DNA of 64,000 nt from Capitella teleta (Eukaryota; Annelida; Polychaeta; Capitellidae), in NCBI GenBank assembly GCA_000328365.1, contig KB299669.1, forward strand, positions 64,527-128,526. Direction: 5' to 3'. A program made the position numbers and the translations under genes. Below, in pieces: positions 48,308 to 64,000 of the stretch; positions within the stretch are counted from its first letter, which is position 1, and every line of letters starts with the position of its first letter. The notes beneath the pieces are model-generated. The model had not been told where the DNA came from. It worked only from the letters and a program-made list of their open reading frames with translations, and searched no databases.

Positions 48308-49270
48308 CAGGGCTCAAAATAAAGACTCAACTATTCGCCAACGGCGAGTAAAAATTCTCCATGATAAGTAAAAATATCAAGAATGGTCGCCAGATGGCAA
48401 GTAAATATTTAGCTCTCCAAATAAAATGCAAGGGGCAGATTCTTTCGTCAACCCCAAGCGATGGATTTTTGCTCAATCCCCATTTAAAACAAATTAAACC
48501 TGTGGGCCCATGCAGGCACCTAATATCATACGGGCAAGTTTGAATTAGCTGATGCCATGTTGACGCCAGATCAGACGAGTTAATTGTGGCACTGCCGTTG
48601 TTTTTACAGCATTCACGTCTTTTCAAAGTCACGTCTTAGGTATAGTATGTTGTACTGGTAGTTAGTCTGAATACCATAGTGCATGTAGTAGCAGTGGTTG
48701 ATGATTTCATGAATCGTTGCTTCCATCATCCCCTCACTAACACGACATTTGAAATCAGAAGTTGGTTCCAACTCATGCTCCAAGATGTAAAGTTGACACA
48801 GTTTAGTTAACGCTCAAGTTAACCTTTTTTTTTATAATTCTTTTGAAGATTTCCGCGTAAGTGTCGATCAAAGGATTGGCGGCGTCGACAAGTCTGTGCG
48901 TTTTCCTTTGTAATTTTCCTTTGTTGGCTGTGTTGGCTCACCTAATTCAGAGTGGACACGTGGCCATTACAACATACCAGCATAACCCAGTAGAGGGAAA
49001 TGCACTTTTCTAGTGGCAGAGTGATAGTACTGAATGCTTTTGACGCACTGCTAATGGGATAAAGGTGCGCTATACGGCAGTGCATGGTCGCAGACGATCA
49101 ATCTAAATTAAAATTGTTTGAGAAAGTGACATAGTATGTATCAAGTACGTAAATGTATAAAGTAATTTCGTTTTATGCTATATTTTTCATCAGAATTTCT
49201 GGCGTGTAAAAATTCTCTGTTAATTTACTCGCCACATAGGGAGTAAACTTTTCGCTTGATTTGAGCCCTG
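48308..49270. mobile_element. hAT-like non-autonomous element, 963 bp
   Basis: Both ends begin CAGGGCTCAAA (left at 48308, right as reverse complement at 49270) and share further matching blocks (GGCGAGTAAA and GAGAATTTTTAC) in the first 80 bp. Flanking octamers GTTCTACC and GTTCTAAA agree at six positions, consistent with an old 8-bp hAT duplication. No transposase is visible; the interior holds only short chance frames. Confidence 0.7.
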
Positions 49271-50448
49271 GTTCTAAAGCTTTCAAAGCCCTTGAGCTTC
49301 AGAGGTGGGTTGTGGCAGCGACAGGTATAGCAGGTAGACTGAATATATTATGGGTGAAATATGTAGTCTAGGGTCATTGCTTATATCTAATATGATAATT
49401 AGTATGTTGGCCTATAATGTATTTCACTATTTGATGCACATTTTAGGAACAAAGTCAACAAACAGAGCAGATACATTGATCCTGTACATCTGCTCTCTCA
49501 ACTGTGATACATAATTTTATTTGCATGTATAGTTTGTTACAAACCTGTGGAACTTGAAGTGAGAGTTTCCTCTTGTGTCTCTCCGAAATGCGCTTTTTTT
49601 ACTACCAGGTATGAGTCATCATAGCAGGATTTCTCTGCTTCTCGTATATATCGTATCTCGTAACTCGACATTCATTTGGATCAGACACAGCAAAATTGTA
49701 CCGCATTCTCTTCGAGATTTCACCGGTCAGCTGTTCACGAGCTGATTAAACAACTTTCTTGGTCGTAGTCAGTGAGATGACTGAAGCAGATCAAGATTCA
49801 AATTTTATAATATTTTATTCCCCTTCCCAAAAATTTGAGATCTTCATTCCCTTTAGATTTTCTAAATCATTCCTGATCAGTAATCTTTCAAGTTTCAACA
49901 AAGAATTGAATGTATTCTGATCTTAAATCTCTATTATGGTCTATATTATATTTGGGAACAGAGCAGATGGTGACCTAATGACTAGTAATGAGACTGTTGC
50001 ATATTGATAAATCTACTTACATGTTTGCTATCAATTTATTAATAGAGCTATTCGACGAGCTGCTTGTTTGGTCTCTGATGCTGTAAATAATAACGCAAGC
50101 ATTGAACCAAAGATTATATATTCTCAACCAGAATATCTTTGATTGACCTGTCAACTGATGCCATGTGGCTTCTTCTAGCTATGCAAACTGTTGTTTTGGG
50201 TATAACATAAGTGTTGACCATGCTCCACGTGTTTACCACTGGTTCAGACAGGGTGTTTTTGGAGTGCGCTTCAATGTGAAATGAAAAGTTCTGACAAACT
50301 CTCAGCCTTTGCCTGAGCCCCCTTTTCAATTGATCCAACACCAGAATCCCTGTCATTATTCTTCCATTATCTTGAGTTGAAAATAAATTAACCTTCTCTA
50401 TTATTATTGATTTTGCATTGCTTTTCAATTCATTTTCATCACATATTT
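49271..50448. other. Intergenic, nothing recognised
   Basis: AT-rich sequence without any reading frame showing protein similarity, RNA gene or clear repeat by eye. Confidence 0.5.
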
Positions 50449-50785
50449 GGCTTGGGCGATATTTAAACAAAAATATCAGGGCATACTGAATGCAGAGGTA
50501 TTCAAACCCAGAATATTAATCAGTTTTGCCAATCGTAAAATCGTACATAGTGCATATATTAACTTGTATCATTCAGCTATGCACTGACTAAAATTAAAAC
50601 AGACCTCACTATTGTTCATGATTGAACTCATGGCTAAAATTTATTATGAAAATGTGTTTCAGAGCCTTGAAGTGACATAATTTTGTGAAGTTGGAAAAAA
50701 AAAAAAAAAAGTTATCGATAATTATCGATATCGAGTTGTGTAATTATTGAAAATGTCGATATATTGAAAATATCACCCAAGCCTA
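50449..50785. mobile_element. Possible hAT-type MITE
   Basis: Inverted ends GGCTTGGGCGATATTT (left) and GGCTTGGGTGATATTT (right, reverse complement), with ATCGATAATTATCGATA near the right end. The GGGYGATAT ends with internal ATCGAT palindromes are typical of small hAT-derived repeats. No convincing 8-bp duplication was found. Confidence 0.45.
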
Positions 50786-51235
50786 AAAGGTATTGAGTAT
50801 TGACTATCAATAATTTCCATCCACGATATCTGAGTGAATAAAAGCATTTTAAAAGTTTTCACAATTGGCAGCATGAATAGTTTTTAGATTTTTGAGTCGA
50901 AAGGCCTCCTCAGGCTGTAAAATATGAGCTGAGGGGATGAAGAGTTCAAAGGTTAATTGACGGGAATGATTGGGTGTGAATCTCAGAGAACTATAATTTG
51001 TCAGTATTCAGGCAAACGTTCAGGCCTATTACCCCCCCCCCCCTTCCCCCATCAACGGCCATGTGTTGAAAATTAGTTTTAATCAGTTTTTCTCCTTTCA
51101 TTTTAGCCTATAGTTATATTCTCGAGTCCGCAATTTTATACACAATAATTTACACATACAATATACGGTATATTTGAATGATGCATCGAAACTTGAAGGA
51201 TCATAGCTGAAAGAAACCTCTTTCTGGTCGTCACG

Positions 51236-51525
51236 AATATCAAATTACAGGGAATACTAATTAATCACATAACGTAATTATGACCAGTCGAGAATTAAAA
51301 ATTAACCCACTGCCTTAGTTTTTTCATTCCCTGTAATTTGATATGCTATGTGCATTGGTTATGAGCATTTAACGCGAAGCCATAAGCCCACCAGGTAAAT
51401 TCGTGCTGGCGTTGCTAGGATACCAATTAGTCGCATCACGTAACGGCCCGTGATGGAATTTTGTAAATGCTATCATGGTCTTAGTTTTGTATTTCCCTTC
51501 AATTTCACATGCTATATGCCTAGGT
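51236..51525. repeat. Diverged tandem repeat with internal inverted repeat
   Basis: AATATCAAATTACAGGGAAT (51238-51257) pairs with ATTCCCTGTAATTTGATAT further right. A second, more diverged unit begins near 51420 (AATTAGTCGCATCACGTAAC against AATTAATCACATAACGTAAT) and repeats the order through TATGCC/TATGTGC and GAGCATTT. Unit length is roughly 175 bp. Origin unknown. Confidence 0.5.
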
Positions 51526-52240
51526 TTGGAGCATTTCCGATTTTCCAGATTTCTTTTTTAATAATTATCAATTTTAACCACTTTTCCAATGAAATGTTTC
51601 TGTGGATTTTTTGCTGTTGTTAATCTGGGCATACTTCCGCATAGAAATCCGATGAAAAACCTTTTGTTGCAATTTTGTCCCTTTGTAGAGCTAAATTGAC
51701 TGCACTATGGTTCAGAGCGACAGTTTCTTTTCTTCCACGTTGTGCAAATTAGCAAGATAAATGATTTATATTTGCTAGAGAAGGAATTAAAATACACCGG
51801 CGCAGGAGTAAAGCTATTTTATTGAACCACTTTCTTCTCCGAATCCTTGATTTGCAATCGATTGGAGATGTTTGTGGCATGTCGTGAGTGTCGTGGCCAC
51901 TGTTTTCAACTGTGTTCCGGCAGCCAACCCTGCCAATGTACACTCACTCACCTTCGCCGTCGCTCAACCAAACGCTCCACGGGGAAGTCTCCTCGTCCTC
52001 CTCTGCAAATGTTGACACTGACGGGTCATCGACCTGAGATATACTCGTAGTGAATCTGATTTCAGCATTCTGGAATCTGCGTGCTAACACTTTCCTTTAT
52101 GTATCCGCGGTTCAAAATAGAAATAGCGATCTGGATGTTTTACATTTATGTTATGTCGTACGTAAAAGAACAACACAGCCCTTGCTACGAGCGATATGCG
52201 TGCCTGGATCCGTATTCCGCTGATTGCCTCTGCTCATTTA

Positions 52241-52691
52241 GTGGAGTACATCTGTGAAAAATAAAAAAAATGGAACCTCCAAAAAATTGCAACAATAGGT
52301 TTTTCAACGGTGTCGGGTAGTGTTCGGGATGCTTATGGAGGGAAAAAAGTTTACCAAAATCTGACGCCCGGAAAGGTATTTTTCCAGAAATTTTCGCACC
52401 TGTGATTAATTAGATCATACCGGAAACTTTACAGGTACACATGTGTGTTTTAAGTCATTTCTGATCATGTCTGATATAGATCTTCATTTTGATTTACTGG
52501 CTGCCTGTGTTGAGACGGTAAACTCATCTTTGGCGTAATCAAGGAACTAATTTGCAGAAAAATTACCTTTTCGGACGTCAGATTTTGGTAAACTTTTTTT
52601 TTTTCCTCCAAAGGCAGCCCGAAAACTACCCGAAACCGTTGAAAATCCGTTTGTAGTCATTTTTTGGGGTTAAACCACACATGTACTCCAC
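52241..52691. mobile_element. Long-TIR foldback MITE, TA-flanked, 451 bp
   Basis: The ends GTGGAGTACATCTGTG and (reverse complement) GTGGAGTACATGTGTG open arms of about 150 bp that share TTTCAACGG, CGGGTAGT, GTTTACCAAAATCTGACG and more. TA flanks both sides (52239-52240, 52692-52693). The size and TA duplication fit a Tc1/mariner-type non-autonomous element. Transcribed, it would fold into a nearly complete hairpin. Confidence 0.75.
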
Positions 52692-52693
52692 TA

Positions 52694-58384
<5,691 letters not shown>

Positions 58385-60969
58385 TGATGGGGTCTTAGCC
58401 CTCCTGATGATGGGGTCCTAGGCCCCTTTGTGTCCCCGGTGATGCCATTCGCGACAGTGCTCCTTTCTCGGACATTTTGCAGCAGAGTAAAAAGGAGCAA
58501 TATCTTGACATATATGCCGCACATCACATGAGATGTTATTATTAATGTGTGTGGTATATCATGGAACATCTTCTGTGGCTCTTGTACTTCTCCCGCCCCC
58601 CCATTCTCCTTTCAGGGTAAATCATTTGATATAATTTTTTGTTTACAATCTCCTCCTTATTTGGAGCGGATATATCTTTTCTCTCAGGGTACTCCAGACC
58701 ATCAACATATTTCTGGGTAAAATCTACCTCGCAATAACATCTATTGAATTATTGGCTGCTATATTGAGCTTCATATTTGTCTGTTGACTGAAAGAGTTTT
58801 GTTCTTTGTTCTTTGTGCGTGACGGCTCTGTTGTATGTTCTGAGCTCCTTCTCCGGCTGAAATCTTGCCACATTTTGTCAATCTACCTCGTTTGTTAGTT
58901 TCTTCTGAATATGCTCAGGTACAGGGTCCGCAAGACAGAGACAGCGTGTGTTTTGTGTGCTTGTGTTTTAGTGTCATTTTTTTCTTTTCTTTCTTTTTTC
59001 TGTCTTTTTGTCACAGCCTTGGTTTTATCACAGATTTTTAACATCTGCCTGCCGCCTCAGAATGGTATTATATATTTATTTTTTAATGTGATGTGAAAAA
59101 AAAAAAACCATTTACCTCTTCAAAGCAAAAGAACATCTACTTTTTTTTACATTTTATGTATTTCATAATTGAGATTCCAGATAATCATTTGAATTTCTTT
59201 TGCAATTTTTTCTTTTCTTTTTTTTTCTCCATGGTCGCAGAGGGTAAAATTGTGTGTGAATTGTGGAATTCCAGCTTCACAGAGGGTAAAAAAAATCAAT
59301 GAAATTATAGTTTAATAGGAGCATTTCCCTTTGAATCATGCCATTTTGTTGCAGAATTCTTCCCCCTTCCCCCCCAAAAAAGAGTATCTTTTTGTATTTT
59401 ATTTCAATATGTCATCATTCATTAAAAAAAAAAAAAAATCCTGTGTACACTAGTGCTTCTCACACATATTCTGGTAAACGAAATTGTTATGTTTTAGTAT
59501 CTTCTAGTTTTCTTATTTTTGTTTTAGTGTCTTAGCAGAGAAAGAAATATTCCTGACCTCAAACCTTTTTTTTGTTTTGTCACTTCATCATTTGCAGCTC
59601 ACTCCTCACCCCTTCCTCCTCTGAATATTCGATTGTGTAATTGTGTGTTCCGTTACAATGTTGACCGGTGTGCATGGCATTCTTTCGAGCGCACTCCTCA
59701 CAAATTTTTCAAAAGTATCCGGTTATGAGTGTTTCCATGTGAAATGATCATCCGGTAGAAATATTACCCCGTAATATTTTTCTCAGTTTCTCTTGCTTCA
59801 AATGGTGATGATGCAGATTTTTATTTCATTTTTTCCCTTTTCCTTTTTAGAATTTATTTTCTATGGAAATAAAAAAAACATCCACTTAGTATGTATATTA
59901 TTTCATCCATCTTGAGTATTTTATTGATCACTTTGGTTTTTCTTCAGACGTCTTTTGAACATATGTTTATATGTACTATAATTAAACTGACAGAAACTGG
60001 GGAATTGCTGTTCACTCGATCAGATGTATTATTTCCTTACCAATACAAGGTTTTGATTGAGACACATTCACCGATGTCTCTCTAAAAGCCTCATTTCGGC
60101 TGCCATAATTGTCATATTTGGGCCCTCACTGCGCTTTCTCTCCATATTTGATGATTTAAATTTAATTCACTGCAGCTGGTCTATTGGTTTTGCGCGATGA
60201 ACATTTAATGTAGTTCCGACGACAATAAATTGGATACCGTCCATTTTGATAATTCTATCTGGAAGGCGTGCGGCGATTAAAAATCAAGCAGCCTATTGCT
60301 AGCTGCAGCGGAAGAAACATCGCAGTTTAATCGGTCTTGAATATATTTCATACCAAGATAGTGGCCAAAGTTCAAAATTGGTATCTTTACATTAATAAAA
60401 GCCATTGAAATTGATCTAGAAAAAAAGAAAAAAAGACAACCTACTATGTAGTTGTAAACAAGTGCCGAATTGAACCGAGGTATTCTTTAAGATACCACAT
60501 GCTTAATGTTGTACATCTGGCTGATTCACCCCTTTTGTTCTGGGGTAACGAATAAAGATACGGTTCACGGGAAGATTGGCAACGGAGCTTTCTCCGCTTG
60601 CGAGTATGCCGGCAATCCCTCAAACTCCTCTCCAGGGTAGACCATATGTTCTGTGGGGTAGACGGCAATCGGAACCTGAGAGAGGAAGCAGGGAGTGCCT
60701 GTCTAGGTATGGATGACCAGCAGTGATTATTTCTATGTCTATTCTATTTTTATATATTCTATTTATAAACATGTGATCAGTTCAATGCACAAGATTTATA
60801 TTTTGATTGAATAATCAACTGTTCTGCAAGCATCAGAAGAAGTAGAAGTTATTATTTACATAAAATGCAACATGGTGCCAAGAAAAACTTTATAAAGGAG
60901 CCCAACTCAGAAGATTCAACTGTAACTTACCTTGTGTGATATCGTGGACTATATCCAGAATTCTGCAGG
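58385..60969 (+). other. RAR 3' flank: untranslated region and intergenic sequence
   Basis: T-rich and A-rich tracts with no coding similarity. A possible polyadenylation signal AATAAA at 59868-59873 would give a 3' UTR of about 1.5 kb; other signals are possible. No RNA gene recognised. Confidence 0.4.
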
Positions 60970-61700
60970 ATGGCATCGAATCGTCAATACAGACCACACG
61001 TCGACTGGACTCCAGACATCAAACTACCGCAGAGATTCGCCACATGGAAATCCGAAATACAAGATGAGGTGTTACTCTTCGAAGGTGAGGACAAACCTCC
61101 TAAGTACATCTATAACTATGGGAAAGTAGGTTCAGAGGAACGTTGTAAAGCTATCCTTCGTGAAATGAATATTGACAGTGAGGTCAAAGACTATACTAAA
61201 ATTATAAGTGCATTAGAAGAGAAAGTGAAAACTATTAATGAAGATATACATATAGTATCCGCAAGCACGAAATACTTCTGAGACAAGGAAAATCAACCAT
61301 AGCCGATTTCTACAGGCAAGCAACTGAGACTGTGGAATCGATAAACATTGAAACAAATCCCGAGGACAAGACCCTGCGGAACGTAACGGCCTCGCAAGTA
61401 AAACAATACACACATCATGTCTGGAAGTGGATTCCGGTCAACCCCACAGCAAAAAGGTGATGAAGCTCGCCGCCAACATCGAATCATGCAACCTGATTAC
61501 TGAAGATCTGTCAGACTTCGCTCAGCAAACTCTACCAGACAAGGCTGCAACAGGAAGAACCTCTACAATATCCACACAAAGCGCCAGTGTCCACAAGATA
61601 CGAGAAGAAGTCAATGAAAGACAAAAAGTGATCATATGCATTAAAACCTCATTTAAAAATTCATCGCATCAACCAGGATGATGACGAAGAGGAGACAGAA
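60970..61700 (+). mobile_element. Old gag-like fragment of an LTR retroelement (fossil)
   Basis: A stretch of plus-strand coding sequence starts MASNRQYRPHVDWTPDIKL and continues with charged helical segments in the style of Ty3/gypsy-type gag proteins (W-K-S-E-I near the start, repeated acidic/basic helices). It is broken, with several disruptions, and I see no matching LTR pair or pol region on this strand in the window. Family assignment is tentative. Confidence 0.4.
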
Positions 61701-62358
61701 GATGTGGATTTCAACACACTGAGTACAACACATGATCCCAAGGCGCCTCATCTAAGACCGATATGGTCGAGTGACCCACACATCAGTTCAGTACATTTCG
61801 TCAGTAGACTCGGGAGCTGGGTGCAACACCTTTCCTCTATACTTATATCGCATTATATTTCAGCAGCACCAATGGATCCACCATCAGTAACCATTGGAGA
61901 CCAGCCAGTTGAGAACTTAGGATCCAAAGTGATGTCCCTCCGTGTTGAGAACATGACATTAAATCGTCACTTCCAGATATATGTGCAAAAAACTATACAA
62001 ATCCTAAATTTTAACATTAATGACAATAAAATTACGATTACACCTGTTTTCAATCCCGTTTTCACATGTGGTCAGAAGACGCAAGAATTTTATCTTCTTA
62101 ATCATAACGCACTTTTAACAAACGCAAGAAGAATAACATCACGCGACCCCATGACATCTGTCTTGTTGTTGTTGTTGTTGTCATCCCCTTGCAGGAGTGC
62201 AGCGAGGTCTGGCCACTGGGGCCGGAAGGTGCTGTCCTGTTCTGGCAATGTTGACTTGAACATGCTTCCCCATAAGGAATTGAGCTGGCGAGAATCCGAG
62301 TGCAGTCAGAGGTGTAGACCTATAGGCCAAGAAGCAAGAGCGGGCGGGATCTTCTTGT

Positions 62359-62359
<1 letters not shown>

Positions 62360-62439
<80 letters not shown>
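62360..62439. repeat. (AAT)n microsatellite, LINE tail
   Basis: About 26 AAT units abutting the LINE 3' end; on the LINE strand this is the (ATT)n tail. Confidence 0.95.
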
Positions 62440-62960
62440 TTTATTCAAACACGCACAGTTTGGCAAACAGTGGCAGTTGATGGTGACAGAAACAAAGGTG
62501 TTTTTGTGTCACCTGCAAATGAATGAAAACATGAGAATAAAAAACAGAAAACAGAAAGAAAAAAAAACCCCAAAACCAAAACAAAACACATACACACATA
62601 CAGAATACAACAAGAACAATTGGTATAATATAAATAGGTTTTAATCATACTTTGAGATAAGTAAAGATTTTACGGTTTTTTTGAAAGACAATATTGAAGA
62701 GTTGGTCAAAATAGGAGATATTATATTATTAATATTATGCGGTAATTGGTCGTGAAGGCATCTTTGCCTGAGGGTTGTTCGGGAGAGGGGTTGGATAATG
62801 TTTGAATGACACCTGGTGTTGTGACTATGGCTTGGATGAGTTAGAGTAAAGAATTGAGAAACAGAGAGGGGGGGCATATGGTGGACTAGTTCGTACGTAA
62901 CTGGAGAGTCGGTAAATATAAACATCCACCTATATAGAGAAGCCATCCTATCTAGGTGGC
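62360..62960 (-). mobile_element. CR1/L2-like LINE, 3' end
   Basis: On the minus strand an open stretch (62946-62641) encodes the typical C-terminus of CR1/L2-clade ORF2: SQFFTLTHPSHSHNTRCH, LSRTTLRQRC, LPHNINNI and SFKKTVKSLLISKY before the stop. About 180 bp of 3' UTR follow, then AATAAAATT and an (ATT)n tail of about 80 bp (62439-62360), the usual 3' end of such elements. Everything 5' of the C-terminal domain is absent, so it is a 5'-truncated insertion. Confidence 0.8.
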
Positions 62961-63004
62961 TTTGGCTTTGGCGGTCTGTAAAGGCCTCTCAGCTTCACAA
63001 TTTG

Positions 63005-63650
63005 AGTGAGGGAACTGAGCGTTTGAAGTCCATAACATGAGTTGAAGGCCAATATCTGATATGATGACATTTTGAATACCGAAACGACCAAATATTGAGT
63101 TTAATGCATTGATGACTTGAGCAAATGTCTCTCCACTTAAATGTGGGCCTTCATTTGATTCACTGAGATGTAATTCCCGACAATGAGGTGCGCCTTGCCA
63201 TTAATTTCGCAGATGTCAATCCCTTAGCGCTCTGAGGGCCGCCCAGGAAGTGGAGGCGGTTTCATATTGGCTTTTAGAGCCTCTTTGCGATGATAATCCT
63301 GTGTTTGTAGGCAATATGAACAGGTTTGTACATGAGACGTTGGTGCAAAAACTGATGCCCAACCAGAAAAACCGATGAGCCGGGTGTCTCTTACTGAGGC
63401 AACTTATTATGTATGATTATAGCTTCTTGGGATTCTCTGACCGTAGAGAAGGAGAGCTGGTCTTTTAGCGAATGATTATGTGCCAATGACTGAACAACAT
63501 CCTAAAATTGATCAGGCTATTCGTCCTCAGTGAAGTTCATTGTCTTGGCTGATGAAGTTTCGGATTTCTTGAAGCCTGTTTACTTTGACGGAACCCGTGA
63601 AGGCAACATAACCTGAGCAGTAACGCATTCGGCTTGATCTTTGCAATCAG
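63005..63650 (-). mobile_element. Ty3/gypsy integrase remnant (fossil)
   Basis: Minus-strand sequence resembles the integrase core of Ty3/gypsy elements: a segment like DICEINGKAHLIV (first catalytic Asp region) and one like NSIFGRFGIQNVIISD (second catalytic Asp region) in the right order and spacing. It is broken at several points and lies directly upstream of the CR1-like LINE end on the same strand, suggesting the LINE fragment inserted in or next to it. No LTRs were seen. Confidence 0.6.
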
Positions 63651-64000
63651 CTTCGTGAGGCAGAGGAAGGATTATACGTGACAGAACAACAGCTACCACG
63701 TGCTGTTATCCAGGCACGTGCACAACAACCGGATTGAACTTCATATATCTATGAGACGTTGACAGCGAATGAGAGTTTGGTCGATTACCTTGCAGTTGTA
63801 TAAACTTAATTGCACCAACAAAAGGTAACTCATAAAAAGTGGCTTTTGGCAGCTTAGTGTCAACAGAGTACCATGACTATGGGAAGGGACGACATTTTCG
63901 TTACATCCAACGGTTAAGGCAGATACTGTTGTTACGTCTGCTATATATGCCTAATTAACTGATTGATTTAAAATTAACTGATTTAAAATTGCTTGTAAAA
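63651..64000. other. Right edge, nothing recognised
   Basis: No reading frame or repeat I can name; may be more of the decayed element to the left. Confidence 0.4.

Overview
This window comes from an intron-containing animal genome. It holds a single-copy-type EGF receptor, a retinoic acid receptor (RAR) and a CNBD2-like gene. RAR is known from chordates, ambulacrarians, lophotrochozoans and priapulids but is missing from insects and nematodes, so a non-vertebrate bilaterian is the best guess; I cannot name the phylum. Most introns in the coding cores are only about 48-60 bp, while a few are several hundred bp to about 20 kb. The spaces between genes are AT-rich, with long (ATT)n runs, LINE remnants, a SINE and many small inverted-repeat elements.

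Layout. 1-2.6 kb: minus-strand exons of a CNBD2-like cyclic-nucleotide-binding protein, plus an unassigned coding exon running off the left edge. About 4.9-35.65 kb: one EGFR/ErbB gene on the minus strand. Its signal-peptide exon lies at 35571-35649, followed by a 19.8 kb first intron and 23 further constitutive exons between 15745 and 5541. 36-53 kb: a mobile-element zone with a pair of TTAA-flanked MITEs, two degenerate LINEs, a tRNA-derived SINE, a hAT-like element and several foldback elements. About 56.2-58.4 kb: the RAR gene on the plus strand. 60.9-64 kb: an old gag-like fragment, a CR1/L2-like LINE 3' end and a Ty3/gypsy integrase remnant.

Main discovery. Between EGFR exon 8 (12464-12628) and exon 10 (8971-9173) lie four tandem, mutually homologous exons: 12029-12225, 11384-11586, 10851-11038 and 10210-10406. 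Each encodes the C-terminal part of the second ligand-binding L domain. All four have the same splice phases, and each length leaves remainder 2 on division by 3. Only inclusion of exactly one (or, arithmetically, all four) keeps the receptor in frame. This is the architecture of a mutually exclusive exon cassette that could give one EGFR gene four ligand-binding variants. The four forms differ in predicted N-glycosylation sites and in the loop before the last cysteine. I know of no described EGFR with this arrangement.

Second discovery. Three dispersed copies (3591-3644, 41156-41218, 46627-46691) of a 54-66 bp unit have 11-bp terminal inverted repeats. Two have perfect 10-bp and 9-bp target-site duplications and the third has a near-perfect one. 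They look like exceptionally small non-autonomous DNA transposons.
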